A program made the translations under genes and the position numbers. A model generated the notes under the pieces. It had not been told where the DNA came from. It ran no database searches and saw only the letters and a program-made list of their open reading frames with translations. 64,000 bases of DNA from Chitinophaga pinensis (lineage in GTDB: Bacteria; Bacteroidota; Bacteroidia; Chitinophagales; UBA10324), in NCBI GenBank assembly GCA_945903305.1, contig CAMDOA010000001.1, positions 80,892 to 144,891 of the forward strand. The letters run 5' to 3'. Numbering within the stretch: the stretch's first letter is position 1; each line of letters begins with the position of its first letter. Positions 47,515-56,402 of this stretch are shown in pieces.

Positions 47515-48417
47515 TTAATTAGTAAGTTTTAAAAAATATTCTTCCAGCGCACGGCGATAAGTAATTCCGTAAATTTTTATTCCTTGTTTATTCAGTTCAT
47601 TCACCAATTCAGGAATTTCATTTTTCGAAAGTGAAAATTTCAAAGTGTTATTCTCCAGCGACGAAAATTTTTCTTTCTTGTATCCATTCAATTTTTCTAT
47701 AGCAATTTTTCCATCCTCCACTTCCACACTCAAAATTAAATCCTGCGTCGAAAGCAATTCTTTAACTTCACCTTGCGCCACTTGTTTCCCTTTATTAATA
47801 ATCACCATTCGGTTAGCGACCAATTCTATTTCACTTAAAATGTGTGAGGAAAGAATAATTGTTTTTCCCATTTCATTTTTCAATCGCAAAATCATTTCAC
47901 GAATGTCAATGATTCCTTGCGGGTCGAGACCGGTGGTAGGTTCATCCAGAATAATTAATGCAGGATCATGAATTAATGTTTGCGCAATTCCTAATCGCTG
48001 CTTCATTCCGTGACTGTAAGTTTTCACTTTGTCTTTTTCGCGACCTTTTAATCCAACCAATTCTATTATTTCCTGAATTTTATTTTTCAAAACCGTAATA
48101 CCGCTAAGTTTTGAAAACAGTTCAATGTTTTTTTCTGCACTCATGTATAAATAAAAATCGGGTTTTTCAATAATGCACCCAATCTGCCGCATAATTTCAT
48201 TTCGGTGCGTGTTCATTTCCTTTCCAAAAATTTTTATGCTTCCGCTGGTGGGTTTTATCAGCGAAAGCATCATTCGCATGGTGGTGCTTTTGCCGGCGCC
48301 ATTCGGTCCTAAAAAACCAAACACATCTCCCTTATAAACTTCCAACGATAATTCATCCACCACTTTAAACGCGCCGAATGATTTTGATATTTTATTAAGT
48401 TCAATAATAGTTTCCAC
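47515..48417 (-). CDS. ABC transporter ATP-binding protein
   Basis: 'GFLGPNGAGKSTTMRMML', 'YSHGMKQRLGIAQTLIHDPALIILDEPTTGLDPQG'. Confidence 0.96.
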   Translation of the reverse strand: METIIELNKISKSFGAFKVVDELSLEVYKGDVFGFLGPNGAGKSTTMRMMLSLIKPTSGSIKIFGKEMNTHRNEIMRQIGCIIEKPDFYLYMSAEKNIELFSKLSGITVLKNKIQEIIELVGLKGREKDKVKTYSHGMKQRLGIAQTLIHDPALIILDEPTTGLDPQGIIDIREMILRLKNEMGKTIILSSHILSEIELVANRMVIINKGKQVAQGEVKELLSTQDLILSVEVEDGKIAIEKLNGYKKEKFSSLENNTLKFSLSKNEIPELVNELNKQGIKIYGITYRRALEEYFLKLTN

Positions 48418-48429
48418 TAAAAAAATTTA

Positions 48430-48498
48430 TCTTAATGCATGACCAAATAAACGAATGAACAAATGAACCAATAAACGAATGTACCAATGAACGAATAA
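48430..48498. repeat. Low-complexity 'AACGAATGAAC' intergenic repeat abutting ispG
   Basis: 'AATAAACGAATGAACAAATGAACCAATAAACGAATGTACCAATGAACGAATAAAC'. Confidence 0.55.
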
Positions 48499-48499
48499 A

Positions 48500-50464
48500 C
48501 TAAATGCCTTCCACCCAATCGCCATTCTCCTTTATCAGATTAATTAATTCGTCAACAGCTGTTTCAGTATTGATGCTGCGCTTCATAATATCCTTGCCTT
48601 TGTATAAAGTAATTTTTCCTGGACCGCTTCCAACATAACCATAATCAGCATCGGCCATTTCACCGGGGCCATTTACTATGCAACCCATTATCGCAATCTT
48701 CATTCCTTTCAAATGATTGGTGACTGCACGAATTTTTGCGGTGGTTTCCTGCAAATCAAAAAGTGTGCGGCCACAACTCGGACAACTGATGTATTCGGTT
48801 TTCGAAATACGCTGACGACATCCTTGTAAAATTCCGAAGCACAAACGATTTACATTTTGCGAAAGTTGATTATCGGCTTTCAGCCAAATGCCATCGCCAA
48901 ATCCATCCAGCAACAAGGCGCCAAAATCTGTGGCAGCATGAAGTGATAGTTCATCAGCAGAAAGATGATTGTATTCACGATTGATTATTACGGGGCACGA
49001 AAATTTTTCATTCAGCAATTCAAAAAACAATCTTCGTTGCTGCATCATTCCATTTATGTGAGTGGATGAAATTACCAGCACGCAATTTTTTTGCTCTTCT
49101 AATTTCTCCAAAAACGAATCTGAAAATTCATCGAGCGAAATTTTTATAAAATTTAATGATGGTGATAAAATTGTTTCAGTTAAAAATTCAATTGTTGTAA
49201 GTAATGGAAATCTTTTTTCACCACTGCCGTTGTTGGTGTTTTCACCAACAACTTCCATCCACGATTTATAATTCTGAATCAAACCCAATGTTCCGGGAAT
49301 TTCGAAATCAACTTTATGAATGCCGGTGTAGATATAATCAGCAGCTGTATCACTGATGTTCCATTTATCGCTTGCTTCATCATAACTGTAACCAAGCGGA
49401 ATAAAAGATGAATGAGAAATGTTTCGCTCCGCACTGCAATCGGCAACAACAACAGGAACTTTGTGCGCGCCAATATTATTTATTGCAAATGTTTCTCTTC
49501 TTGAATAATGAAAAGGATCAATTGGATTTTCTTTAATGGAAGAAACGACCTGTGTTTGCCTTTTTTCAGAATATCTGTCGGCTAAAATTTTTGCAACCGG
49601 AATTTCAAACTCGGGGTCTTCGGTAAGCGACACTCGAATGGTATCGCCCAATCCATCTTCCAGTAATGTTCCGATTCCGATTGATGATTTTATTCTTCCG
49701 TCTTCACCATCACCGGCTTCTGTTACACCAAGGTGCAATGGATAATTCCGTCCGGTCTTCATCATCTCATGCACAAGCAAACGATACGCCTGAACCATGA
49801 CTTGTGTGTTGCTCGACTTCATGCTCAGTACAATATTCTGATAACCGAGGTCTTCAGCAATGTCTAAAAATTCAAATGCACTCATCACCATTCCCATTGG
49901 CGAATCGCCATAGCGGCTCATGATTCTGTCGCTCAACGAACCGTGATTGGTGCCGATGCGCATGGCGGTTCCATGTTCCTTGCAAATTTTTACAAGCGGA
50001 GAAAATTTTTCTCTGATGCGCTCTAACTCCTCGTTGTATTCAGCATCGGTGTATTCAAGCGTTTGAAATTTTTTCTTGTCAGCAAAGTTTCCCGGGTTCA
50101 CTCGCACCTTCTCTACAATTCGCGCAGCAACCTCAGCCGCATTGGGTGTGAAATGTATATCGGCAATCAACGGAGTTTTATATCCGCGGGCAAGCAATTC
50201 CTTTTTTATGTTTTCTAAATTCTTAGCTTCATTAATACTCGGTGCTGTGATTCGAACCAACTCGCAACCAGCATCAATCATCCGCATGCTTTGCTCAACC
50301 GTTGCAATGGTATTCATTGTATCGGTGGTGGTCATGCTTTGAATCCGGATTGGATTATTGCCACCAATTCCAATAGCACCAATCATTACTTCACGGGTCA
50401 CAAATCTCGAATAGGTAGTTAAACTGTTGCAATATTTTTTATCAGAAATATTCATTGAAGGCAA
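48500..50464 (-). CDS. ispG: (E)-4-hydroxy-3-methylbut-2-enyl-diphosphate synthase, large form with insertion domain
   Basis: 'IGGNNPIRIQSMTTTDTMNTIATVEQSMRMIDAGCELVRIT', 'RVNPGNFADKK', 'YISCPSCGRTLFDLQ', 'KIAIMGCIVNGPGEMADADYGYVGSGPGKITLYKG'. Confidence 0.97.
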   Translation of the reverse strand: MPSMNISDKKYCNSLTTYSRFVTREVMIGAIGIGGNNPIRIQSMTTTDTMNTIATVEQSMRMIDAGCELVRITAPSINEAKNLENIKKELLARGYKTPLIADIHFTPNAAEVAARIVEKVRVNPGNFADKKKFQTLEYTDAEYNEELERIREKFSPLVKICKEHGTAMRIGTNHGSLSDRIMSRYGDSPMGMVMSAFEFLDIAEDLGYQNIVLSMKSSNTQVMVQAYRLLVHEMMKTGRNYPLHLGVTEAGDGEDGRIKSSIGIGTLLEDGLGDTIRVSLTEDPEFEIPVAKILADRYSEKRQTQVVSSIKENPIDPFHYSRRETFAINNIGAHKVPVVVADCSAERNISHSSFIPLGYSYDEASDKWNISDTAADYIYTGIHKVDFEIPGTLGLIQNYKSWMEVVGENTNNGSGEKRFPLLTTIEFLTETILSPSLNFIKISLDEFSDSFLEKLEEQKNCVLVISSTHINGMMQQRRLFFELLNEKFSCPVIINREYNHLSADELSLHAATDFGALLLDGFGDGIWLKADNQLSQNVNRLCFGILQGCRQRISKTEYISCPSCGRTLFDLQETTAKIRAVTNHLKGMKIAIMGCIVNGPGEMADADYGYVGSGPGKITLYKGKDIMKRSINTETAVDELINLIKENGDWVEGI

Positions 50465-50546
50465 AAGTAAATTGTGATTGGTGAAAGGTGAATTGTAAAT
50501 TTTAATTTCTGATTTTTTTAAAAAAATTCTGAAGCAGAAAGTTTAA

Positions 50547-51263
50547 TCAAAACTCGTCTTCACTGATATCTTTTTTCATCGGTCGCAAGTAAATTTCTTC
50601 CACTACTGTTTGTGGCGAAGTTTTAAAAGCTGCCACCATCATATTGGCCACATCCATTGCCGGCATCATTCTGTTGGGTGGAAGTTTCACTGTTTCCCAA
50701 CTTGGTGTATCAGTGGCACCGGGAATTACGGCTGTTACTTTTATATTGTAAGGAATTAATTCTTCGCGCAGATTTTTTGTAAAGCCAAGCATTGCATACT
50801 TAGAGATACTGTACGAACCTCCGTTTGAATAAGCAAATAAACTCGCAGTGGAACAGTTGTTAAAAATGTGTCCGCGTTTTTGTTTCATCATCATCGGAAC
50901 TATCATTCGAGTTAAATGATAGGCACCATAAAGATTTACTGCCATCAGTTTTTCCAATGTTCCTTCTTTCTCTGAAGATATTTTTCCCGGGAAAAAAATT
51001 CCGGCATTGTTCACCAATACATCTATTGATTTTTTTAAAGAAAGCACTTGTTTCATCAGTTTTTGTAAATCTGATTTTTTACTTACATCACATGAAACGC
51101 CAATAATTTTTTGTGAAGGAAATTTTTTCTGCCATTCTTTTTCGGCTTGCTTCACATCTATTGCAGTGCGTGCGCAAAACACAATGTCAAATCCTTCTTT
51201 GGCAAATGACTCAACAATTGCTTTTCCAATTCCTTTTGTTGCACCGGTAATTACTGCTAACAT
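50547..51263 (-). CDS. SDR family oxidoreductase
   Basis: 'AVITGATKGIGKAIVESFAKEG', 'LVNNAGIFFPG', 'YSISKYAMLGFTKNL'. Confidence 0.93.
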   Translation of the reverse strand: MLAVITGATKGIGKAIVESFAKEGFDIVFCARTAIDVKQAEKEWQKKFPSQKIIGVSCDVSKKSDLQKLMKQVLSLKKSIDVLVNNAGIFFPGKISSEKEGTLEKLMAVNLYGAYHLTRMIVPMMMKQKRGHIFNNCSTASLFAYSNGGSYSISKYAMLGFTKNLREELIPYNIKVTAVIPGATDTPSWETVKLPPNRMMPAMDVANMMVAAFKTSPQTVVEEIYLRPMKKDISEDEF

Positions 51264-51341
51264 TTTCTGAAATAAATTTCAGCGAAAGTAATAAGCCCTT
51301 CTTCACTATCAATAAATCTTAACAAATGAAAATGCAATTCA

Positions 51342-51471
51342 TCATTCACAAATCTCCGCCTGCATCGGGCAGTTTTATTCGATATTCGATATTCTTTTTA
51401 TAGGCTAAGAATTTTCACTTAATCATTCACAAATCGTTGATCGATATTCGATATTATTTTTTTGATTCCGA
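51342..51471. repeat. Two imperfect direct copies of [TCATTCACAAATC...TCGATATTCGATATT(T)n]
   Basis: 51342-51398 and 51421-51471 share TCATTCACAAATC and TCGATATTCGATATT. Confidence 0.6.
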
Positions 51472-51489
51472 TTAATAATCAGAAAAAAT

Positions 51490-51497
51490 TACATTTG
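51490..51497 (+). promoter_or_regulatory. -7 promoter box TACATTTG
   Basis: Matches TAnnTTTG upstream of the MlaE-like permease. Confidence 0.45.
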
Positions 51498-51563
51498 AGC
51501 CAATACATTAACACATGTATTTTATTGCCAAATCATCATTTCACCACCTCATCAAATCATTCA

Positions 51564-52301
51564 GTGGCATTCTTTAATCATTTTGGTCGTTATGTTTTAC
51601 TCCTGAGAAGTCTGTTTGTCAGACCTGAAAAAACTTCCATTTACTGGAAAGAAATTGCCAGGCAAATGGTGGAGATTGGTGTGGGCTCTGTTGGAATCGT
51701 GGTTATCGTTTCTTGTTTTTTGGGTGCTGTTGTAACCGTACAAACTGCTTATCAACTTACCACACCGCTCATAAGTAAATCAATTATCGGAAGTATAGCT
51801 GCCAACAGTATAATATTGGAATTAGCTCCGACTGTTACAGTATTAATTCTTGCCGGAAAAATCGGAAGCAAAATCGCGAGTGAATTGGGCACCATGCGAA
51901 TCAGCGAACAGATTGATGCGCTGGAAATTATGGGTGTACACTCTTCGGCTTATCTCGTGCTTCCAAAAATTTTAGCTTCTACTTTAATGATTCCGTTATT
52001 AGTAATCATCTCTGCATTCTTAAGTATTTATGCAGGCATGTGGGTGGGCGAATTTACCGGTGTAGTGTCAAAAGAAGATTTCATGACCGGAGCCATTCAA
52101 TACTGGATTCCATTCATGGCCAGTTTTGCGCTGATAAAAGCAACCACTTTCGGATTTATTATTTCATCAGTTTCATCTTACTTCGGATATTATACCGAAG
52201 GCGGCGCACTGGAAGTTGGGAAAAGTGCAACCCGTGCCGTGGTGGTTTGTTGCGTGTTGATTTTATTGTTTGACTACATACTCGCGCAGTTGCTCTTATG
52301 A
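51564..52301 (+). CDS. MlaE-family ABC transporter permease
   Basis: 'TLTVLI'-like core 'ELAPTVTVLILAGKIGSKIASELGTMRISEQIDALEIMGVHSSAYLVLPKILAS'. Proposed GTG start 51564 (VAFFNHFGRYVLLLRSLFVRPEK), because ORF track start 51462 precedes the promoter box. Confidence 0.88.
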   Translation: MAFFNHFGRYVLLLRSLFVRPEKTSIYWKEIARQMVEIGVGSVGIVVIVSCFLGAVVTVQTAYQLTTPLISKSIIGSIAANSIILELAPTVTVLILAGKIGSKIASELGTMRISEQIDALEIMGVHSSAYLVLPKILASTLMIPLLVIISAFLSIYAGMWVGEFTGVVSKEDFMTGAIQYWIPFMASFALIKATTFGFIISSVSSYFGYYTEGGALEVGKSATRAVVVCCVLILLFDYILAQLLL

Positions 52302-53083
52302 TTGAAGTTAAAGATTTAAACAAATCATTCGGCGCTAAGCAGATTCTGAAAGGAATATCAGCAACTTTCGAAGCCGGAAAATGCAACCTGATCATTGGTG
52401 CAAGCGGTTCGGGAAAAACAGTGCTGATGAAAAGTATTGTCGGATTAATTCCGGTCAACAGTGGACATATCATTTACAATCACGATACAGATTTTATAAA
52501 TATTGATGATGCCGGTCGAAAAGAATTACGAAAACAAATCGGCATGTTGTTCCAGGGTTCAGCTTTGTTTGATTCAATGTCAGTAGAGAAAAATGTGATT
52601 TTCCCATTGAACATGTTTACGAACATGACTTACAAAGAAAAAATGCATCGTGTAAACGAATGTTTAGAACGGGTAAACCTGAAAGATGTAAATAAACTTT
52701 TACCGAATGAGTTGAGTGGCGGAATGAAAAAAAGAGTGGGCATTGCTCGAGCAATAGTCATGAATCCGAAATATCTTTTTTGCGATGAACCCAACTCCGG
52801 TCTCGACCCGCAAACTTCAATAGTCATTGATAAACTGATAAAAGATATTACCGACGATTATAAAATTACAACCATCGTGAACACACACGATATGAATTCA
52901 GTGATGGAAATCGGCGATTATGTATTGTTTCTATACAAAGGAGAGAAATACTGGGAAGGCCATCGCGATGATATTATGAATGCCACCAATCAACAGTTGA
53001 ATGATTTTATATTTGCCGGCAAATTTTTCCGTGAGATAAAAGAACAGAACACCAAAAGACTTTCAGACGAAAAAAATAAATAG
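52298..53083 (+). CDS. ABC transporter ATP-binding protein (MlaF-like)
   Basis: 'LIIGASGSGKTVLMKSIVGLIPVNSG', 'LSGGMKKRVGIARAIVMNPKYLFCDEPNSGLDPQTS'. Confidence 0.94.
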   Translation: MIEVKDLNKSFGAKQILKGISATFEAGKCNLIIGASGSGKTVLMKSIVGLIPVNSGHIIYNHDTDFINIDDAGRKELRKQIGMLFQGSALFDSMSVEKNVIFPLNMFTNMTYKEKMHRVNECLERVNLKDVNKLLPNELSGGMKKRVGIARAIVMNPKYLFCDEPNSGLDPQTSIVIDKLIKDITDDYKITTIVNTHDMNSVMEIGDYVLFLYKGEKYWEGHRDDIMNATNQQLNDFIFAGKFFREIKEQNTKRLSDEKNK

Positions 53084-53149
53084 AAAAAATTGAAAGCATT
53101 AAAAGATGCTGCAAATAACCAATCAAAAAATAACTTATTACTAATTAAG

Positions 53150-54031
53150 ATGAGCGTTTTAGTCAACAAAAATTCAAAAGTAATTGTGCAGGGATTCACC
53201 GGAACCGAAGGCACTTTTCATGCAACACAAATGATTGAATACGGAACCAATGTGGTTGGTGGAGTAACTCCAGGCAAGGGAGGAACCACGCATTTGGAAA
53301 AACCTGTTTTCAATACTGTGGCCGATGCAGTAAAGCAAGCCGGTGCAAACACCAGTATCATTTTTGTTCCGCCTGCTTATGCAGCCGATGCAATTATGGA
53401 AGCAGCCGAAGCCGGAATAAAAGTTATTGTTTGCATCACCGAAGGAATTCCGATTCAGGATATGGTGAAAGCAAAAGAATACATCAAGGATAAAAACTGC
53501 ACACTCATTGGACCTAACTGTCCGGGTGTAATTACTCCCGATGAAGCAAAGGTTGGAATCATGCCCGGCTTTGTTTTCAAAAAAGGAAGAGTGGGAATTG
53601 TTTCCAAATCAGGAACACTTACCTACGAAGCAGCCGACCAGATTGTAAAAGCAGGATTGGGAGTAAGCACCGCAATCGGTATTGGCGGCGACCCTGTTAT
53701 CGGAACCTCCACCAAGCAAGCAGTAGAATTGTTAATGAACGATCCTGAAACCGACAGCATCGTTATGATTGGAGAAATAGGAGGAGGAATGGAAGCCGAA
53801 GCCGCTCGATGGATAAAAGCAAACGGAAATAAAAAACCCGTAGTAGGTTTCATTGCCGGACAAACCGCCCCAGCCGGAAGAAGAATGGGACACGCCGGAG
53901 CAATAGTTGGTGGACACGATGATACAGCCGCAGCGAAAATGAAAATCTTAAAAGAATGCGGAGTACTCGTAGTCGAAAGCCCCGCCCAAATCGGCGCAAC
54001 AATGGCGAAAGCGATGAGCGTGTCAGCATAA
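53150..54031 (+). CDS. sucD: Succinate--CoA ligase subunit alpha
   Basis: '[36 protein letters not shown]', '[21 protein letters not shown]', '[13 protein letters not shown]'. Start MSVLVNK at 53150. Confidence 0.96.
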   Translation: MSVLVNKNSKVIVQGFTGTEGTFHATQMIEYGTNVVGGVTPGKGGTTHLEKPVFNTVADAVKQAGANTSIIFVPPAYAADAIMEAAEAGIKVIVCITEGIPIQDMVKAKEYIKDKNCTLIGPNCPGVITPDEAKVGIMPGFVFKKGRVGIVSKSGTLTYEAADQIVKAGLGVSTAIGIGGDPVIGTSTKQAVELLMNDPETDSIVMIGEIGGGMEAEAARWIKANGNKKPVVGFIAGQTAPAGRRMGHAGAIVGGHDDTAAAKMKILKECGVLVVESPAQIGATMAKAMSVSA

Positions 54032-54032
54032 A

Positions 54033-54145
54033 GGCTGGAAGATGGAGGCTGGAAGCAGGAAGATTTTTTTCTCGATTTAATTCTCTGCGCCTCTGCGTCT
54101 CTGCGGTAAATTTTTTAATGGCAAACTAACCCGAAACCAAAAAAC
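54033..54145. repeat. Cluster of low-complexity intergenic repeats
   Basis: 'GGCTGGAAGATGGAGGCTGGAAGCAGGAAGA', 'CTCTGCGCCTCTGCGTCTCTGCGG', 'AACCCGAAAC'. Confidence 0.55.
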
Positions 54146-54213
54146 CGAATTCGATGAATCACGAATTCCAATAAAAAGAAAAGAAATAATAAAGAGTAAA
54201 CCCGTAACTATCT

Positions 54214-54960
54214 ATGAAACTTCTCGAAGGAAAAACTGCACTCATCACAGGCGCATCGCGCGGCATAGGAGAAACCATTGCAAAAAAATTTGCTGAGCAC
54301 GGAGCCAATGTTGCGTTCACCTATTTATCTTCCGCCGAAAAAGCGTTGACTTTAGAAAATACATTACACACTTACGGAATAAAAGCAATCGGATATAAAT
54401 CAAATGCAGCATCGTATGCCGAAGCCGAACACCTAATTGGAAATGTAATGATGGAATTTCTGGAAATTGATATCGTGGTTAACAATGCCGGCATCACACG
54501 CGATGGATTACTGCTTCGCATGAGTGAACAACAATGGCAGGAAGTTATTGATACTAATCTCAAATCAGTTTTCAATATCACCAAGCACGCAACTAAGCAC
54601 ATGCTCAAAGCGCGTAGCGGAAGCATCATCAACATGAGTTCTGTTGTTGGCATTTTTGGCAATGCAGGTCAGGCAAATTATTCGGCAAGCAAGGCGGGCA
54701 TTATTGGTTTCACCAAGTCAATTGCAAAAGAATTAGGTTCAAGAAACATTCGCTGCAATGCCATTGCCCCCGGTTACATTGATACCGAAATGACTCACGC
54801 ACTCACACCCGAAGTGAAAGAAAATTTTTTAAAAGATATCCCCATGAAACGATTCGGCTCCACCGCCGAAGTCGCCGACCTCTGTGTTTTCCTTGGTTCC
54901 GATATGAGCAGTTACATCACAGGCCAAGTGCTTACTGTTTGTGGTGGGTTGAGTATTTAG
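54214..54960 (+). CDS. fabG: 3-oxoacyl-ACP reductase
   Basis: 'KTALITGASRGIGETIAKKFAEHGANVAFTY', 'INMSSVVGIFGNAGQANYSASKAGIIGFTKSIAKELGSRNIRCNAIAPGYIDTEM'. Confidence 0.95.
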   Translation: MKLLEGKTALITGASRGIGETIAKKFAEHGANVAFTYLSSAEKALTLENTLHTYGIKAIGYKSNAASYAEAEHLIGNVMMEFLEIDIVVNNAGITRDGLLLRMSEQQWQEVIDTNLKSVFNITKHATKHMLKARSGSIINMSSVVGIFGNAGQANYSASKAGIIGFTKSIAKELGSRNIRCNAIAPGYIDTEMTHALTPEVKENFLKDIPMKRFGSTAEVADLCVFLGSDMSSYITGQVLTVCGGLSI

Positions 54961-55068
54961 ATTTTTATTTTTAAAAAAATTAAAGTATCAATAACCTTGA
55001 TACTTAAGTATTGCTACTTGCTACTATAATTATCATTCTCCACCTTTGTCCTCCCAAATAAATATCCT

Positions 55069-56274
55069 GTGATTATAGAAATTAAAGTTCCCGTTGTTGG
55101 CGAAACAATCAGTGAAGTAACATTGGCCAAGTGGTTGAAAAAAGATGGCGACCTTGTTCATCGCGATGAAATTTTATGCGAACTCGAATCGGAGAAAGCA
55201 ACCTTTGAACTGAGCGCCGAACAAGCCGGAAAATTATCAGTTGTTGCAACCGACAAAGCAGTTTTAAAAATCGGAGCTGTGGTTGCCAAAATTGATACCT
55301 CCATTCAACCCGAAGAAAAAAAAGAAGAAGCAAAACCCGAAACTCAAATCCCGAAACCCGAAACTATTTCAGAAAAAAGTTATGCGACTGGAACTCCATC
55401 ACCCGCCGCTGCAAAAATGATTCGTGAATCAGGAGTGGAAATAAATTCTGGAAGTGGTAAGAGCGGAAGAATAACAAAAGCAGATTTGCTTGCCGCAATA
55501 AAAAATCCAAAAGAAAAGCTAGAAACTAAAAACCCGAAACCCAAAACCCGAGCAGAGCGCAGAGAGCAAATGAGTTCGCTTCGTAAAGCGGTAAGCAAAC
55601 ATTTAGTTACTGCGAAAAATCAAACAGCCATGCTCACCACTTTCAACGAAGTGGATATGAAACCGATTATGGATATCCGCAATCAGTTCAAAGATTCGTT
55701 CAAAGAAAAACACGGAGTGAGTTTGGGCTTCATGTCATTTTTTGCCAAAGCAGTTTGCAATGCGTTGCAGGAATTTCCGGCAGTGAATGCAAGTCTTGAT
55801 GGTGATGAAATTATTTATCACGACTACTGCGATATATCAATCGCTGTTTCCACTCCCAAAGGATTAGTGGTTCCTGTTATTCGCAATGCTGAAAGTTTAA
55901 GCATGGTTGAAATAGAAATGAAGGTTGCAGAGTTGGCAAAAAAAGGAAGAGACAATAAACTTTCACTCGAAGAAATGACCGGCGGAACTTTCACCATCAG
56001 CAATGGTGGCGTGTTTGGTTCATTGATGTCAACTCCAATCATTAACATTCCACAGGTTGCGATTTTAGGAATGCATAAAATTCAGGAGCGACCGATTGCA
56101 TTGAACGGACAAGTAGTAATTCGCCCAATGATGTACCTCGCACTATCATACGACCACCGAATGATTGACGGAAAAGAATCCGTTACTTTTTTAGTTCGCG
56201 TAAAAGAGCAATTAGAAAATCCCACACATCTTTTATTCGGTCAAGACCCGATGAAATATTTGTTGGATTTATAA
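55069..56274 (+). CDS. sucB: 2-oxoglutarate dehydrogenase E2 (dihydrolipoyl succinyltransferase)
   Basis: Lipoyl domain '[21 protein letters not shown]', E3-binding '[34 protein letters not shown]', catalytic '[27 protein letters not shown]'. GTG start. Confidence 0.95.
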   Translation: MIIEIKVPVVGETISEVTLAKWLKKDGDLVHRDEILCELESEKATFELSAEQAGKLSVVATDKAVLKIGAVVAKIDTSIQPEEKKEEAKPETQIPKPETISEKSYATGTPSPAAAKMIRESGVEINSGSGKSGRITKADLLAAIKNPKEKLETKNPKPKTRAERREQMSSLRKAVSKHLVTAKNQTAMLTTFNEVDMKPIMDIRNQFKDSFKEKHGVSLGFMSFFAKAVCNALQEFPAVNASLDGDEIIYHDYCDISIAVSTPKGLVVPVIRNAESLSMVEIEMKVAELAKKGRDNKLSLEEMTGGTFTISNGGVFGSLMSTPIINIPQVAILGMHKIQERPIALNGQVVIRPMMYLALSYDHRMIDGKESVTFLVRVKEQLENPTHLLFGQDPMKYLLDL

Positions 56275-56279
56275 AACAC

Positions 56280-56395
56280 GATTGTCATGTTGAGCCTGTC
56301 GAAGCACACTTTTTACACCTGTAATACTGAGCCTGTCGAAGTACTCTTTGCACTTTGTCATGCTGAGTTTGTCGAAGCACACCTTTCACAATTCA
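56280..56395. repeat. Three tandem imperfect copies of 'TGTCATGCTGAGCCTGTCGAAGCACAC'
   Basis: TGTCATGTTGAGCCTGTCGAAGCACAC / TGTAATACTGAGCCTGTCGAAGTACTC / TGTCATGCTGAGTTTGTCGAAGCACAC between sucB and lpdA. Confidence 0.8.
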
Positions 56396-56402
56396 CAATA
56401 AA

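Noticed and set aside
46661-48417. Gliding motility gldF/gldA ABC pair or a bacteriocin immunity ABC system
   Set aside because: Only a generic ABC-2 permease and ATPase can be supported. No specific Gld or immunity markers, so left generic.
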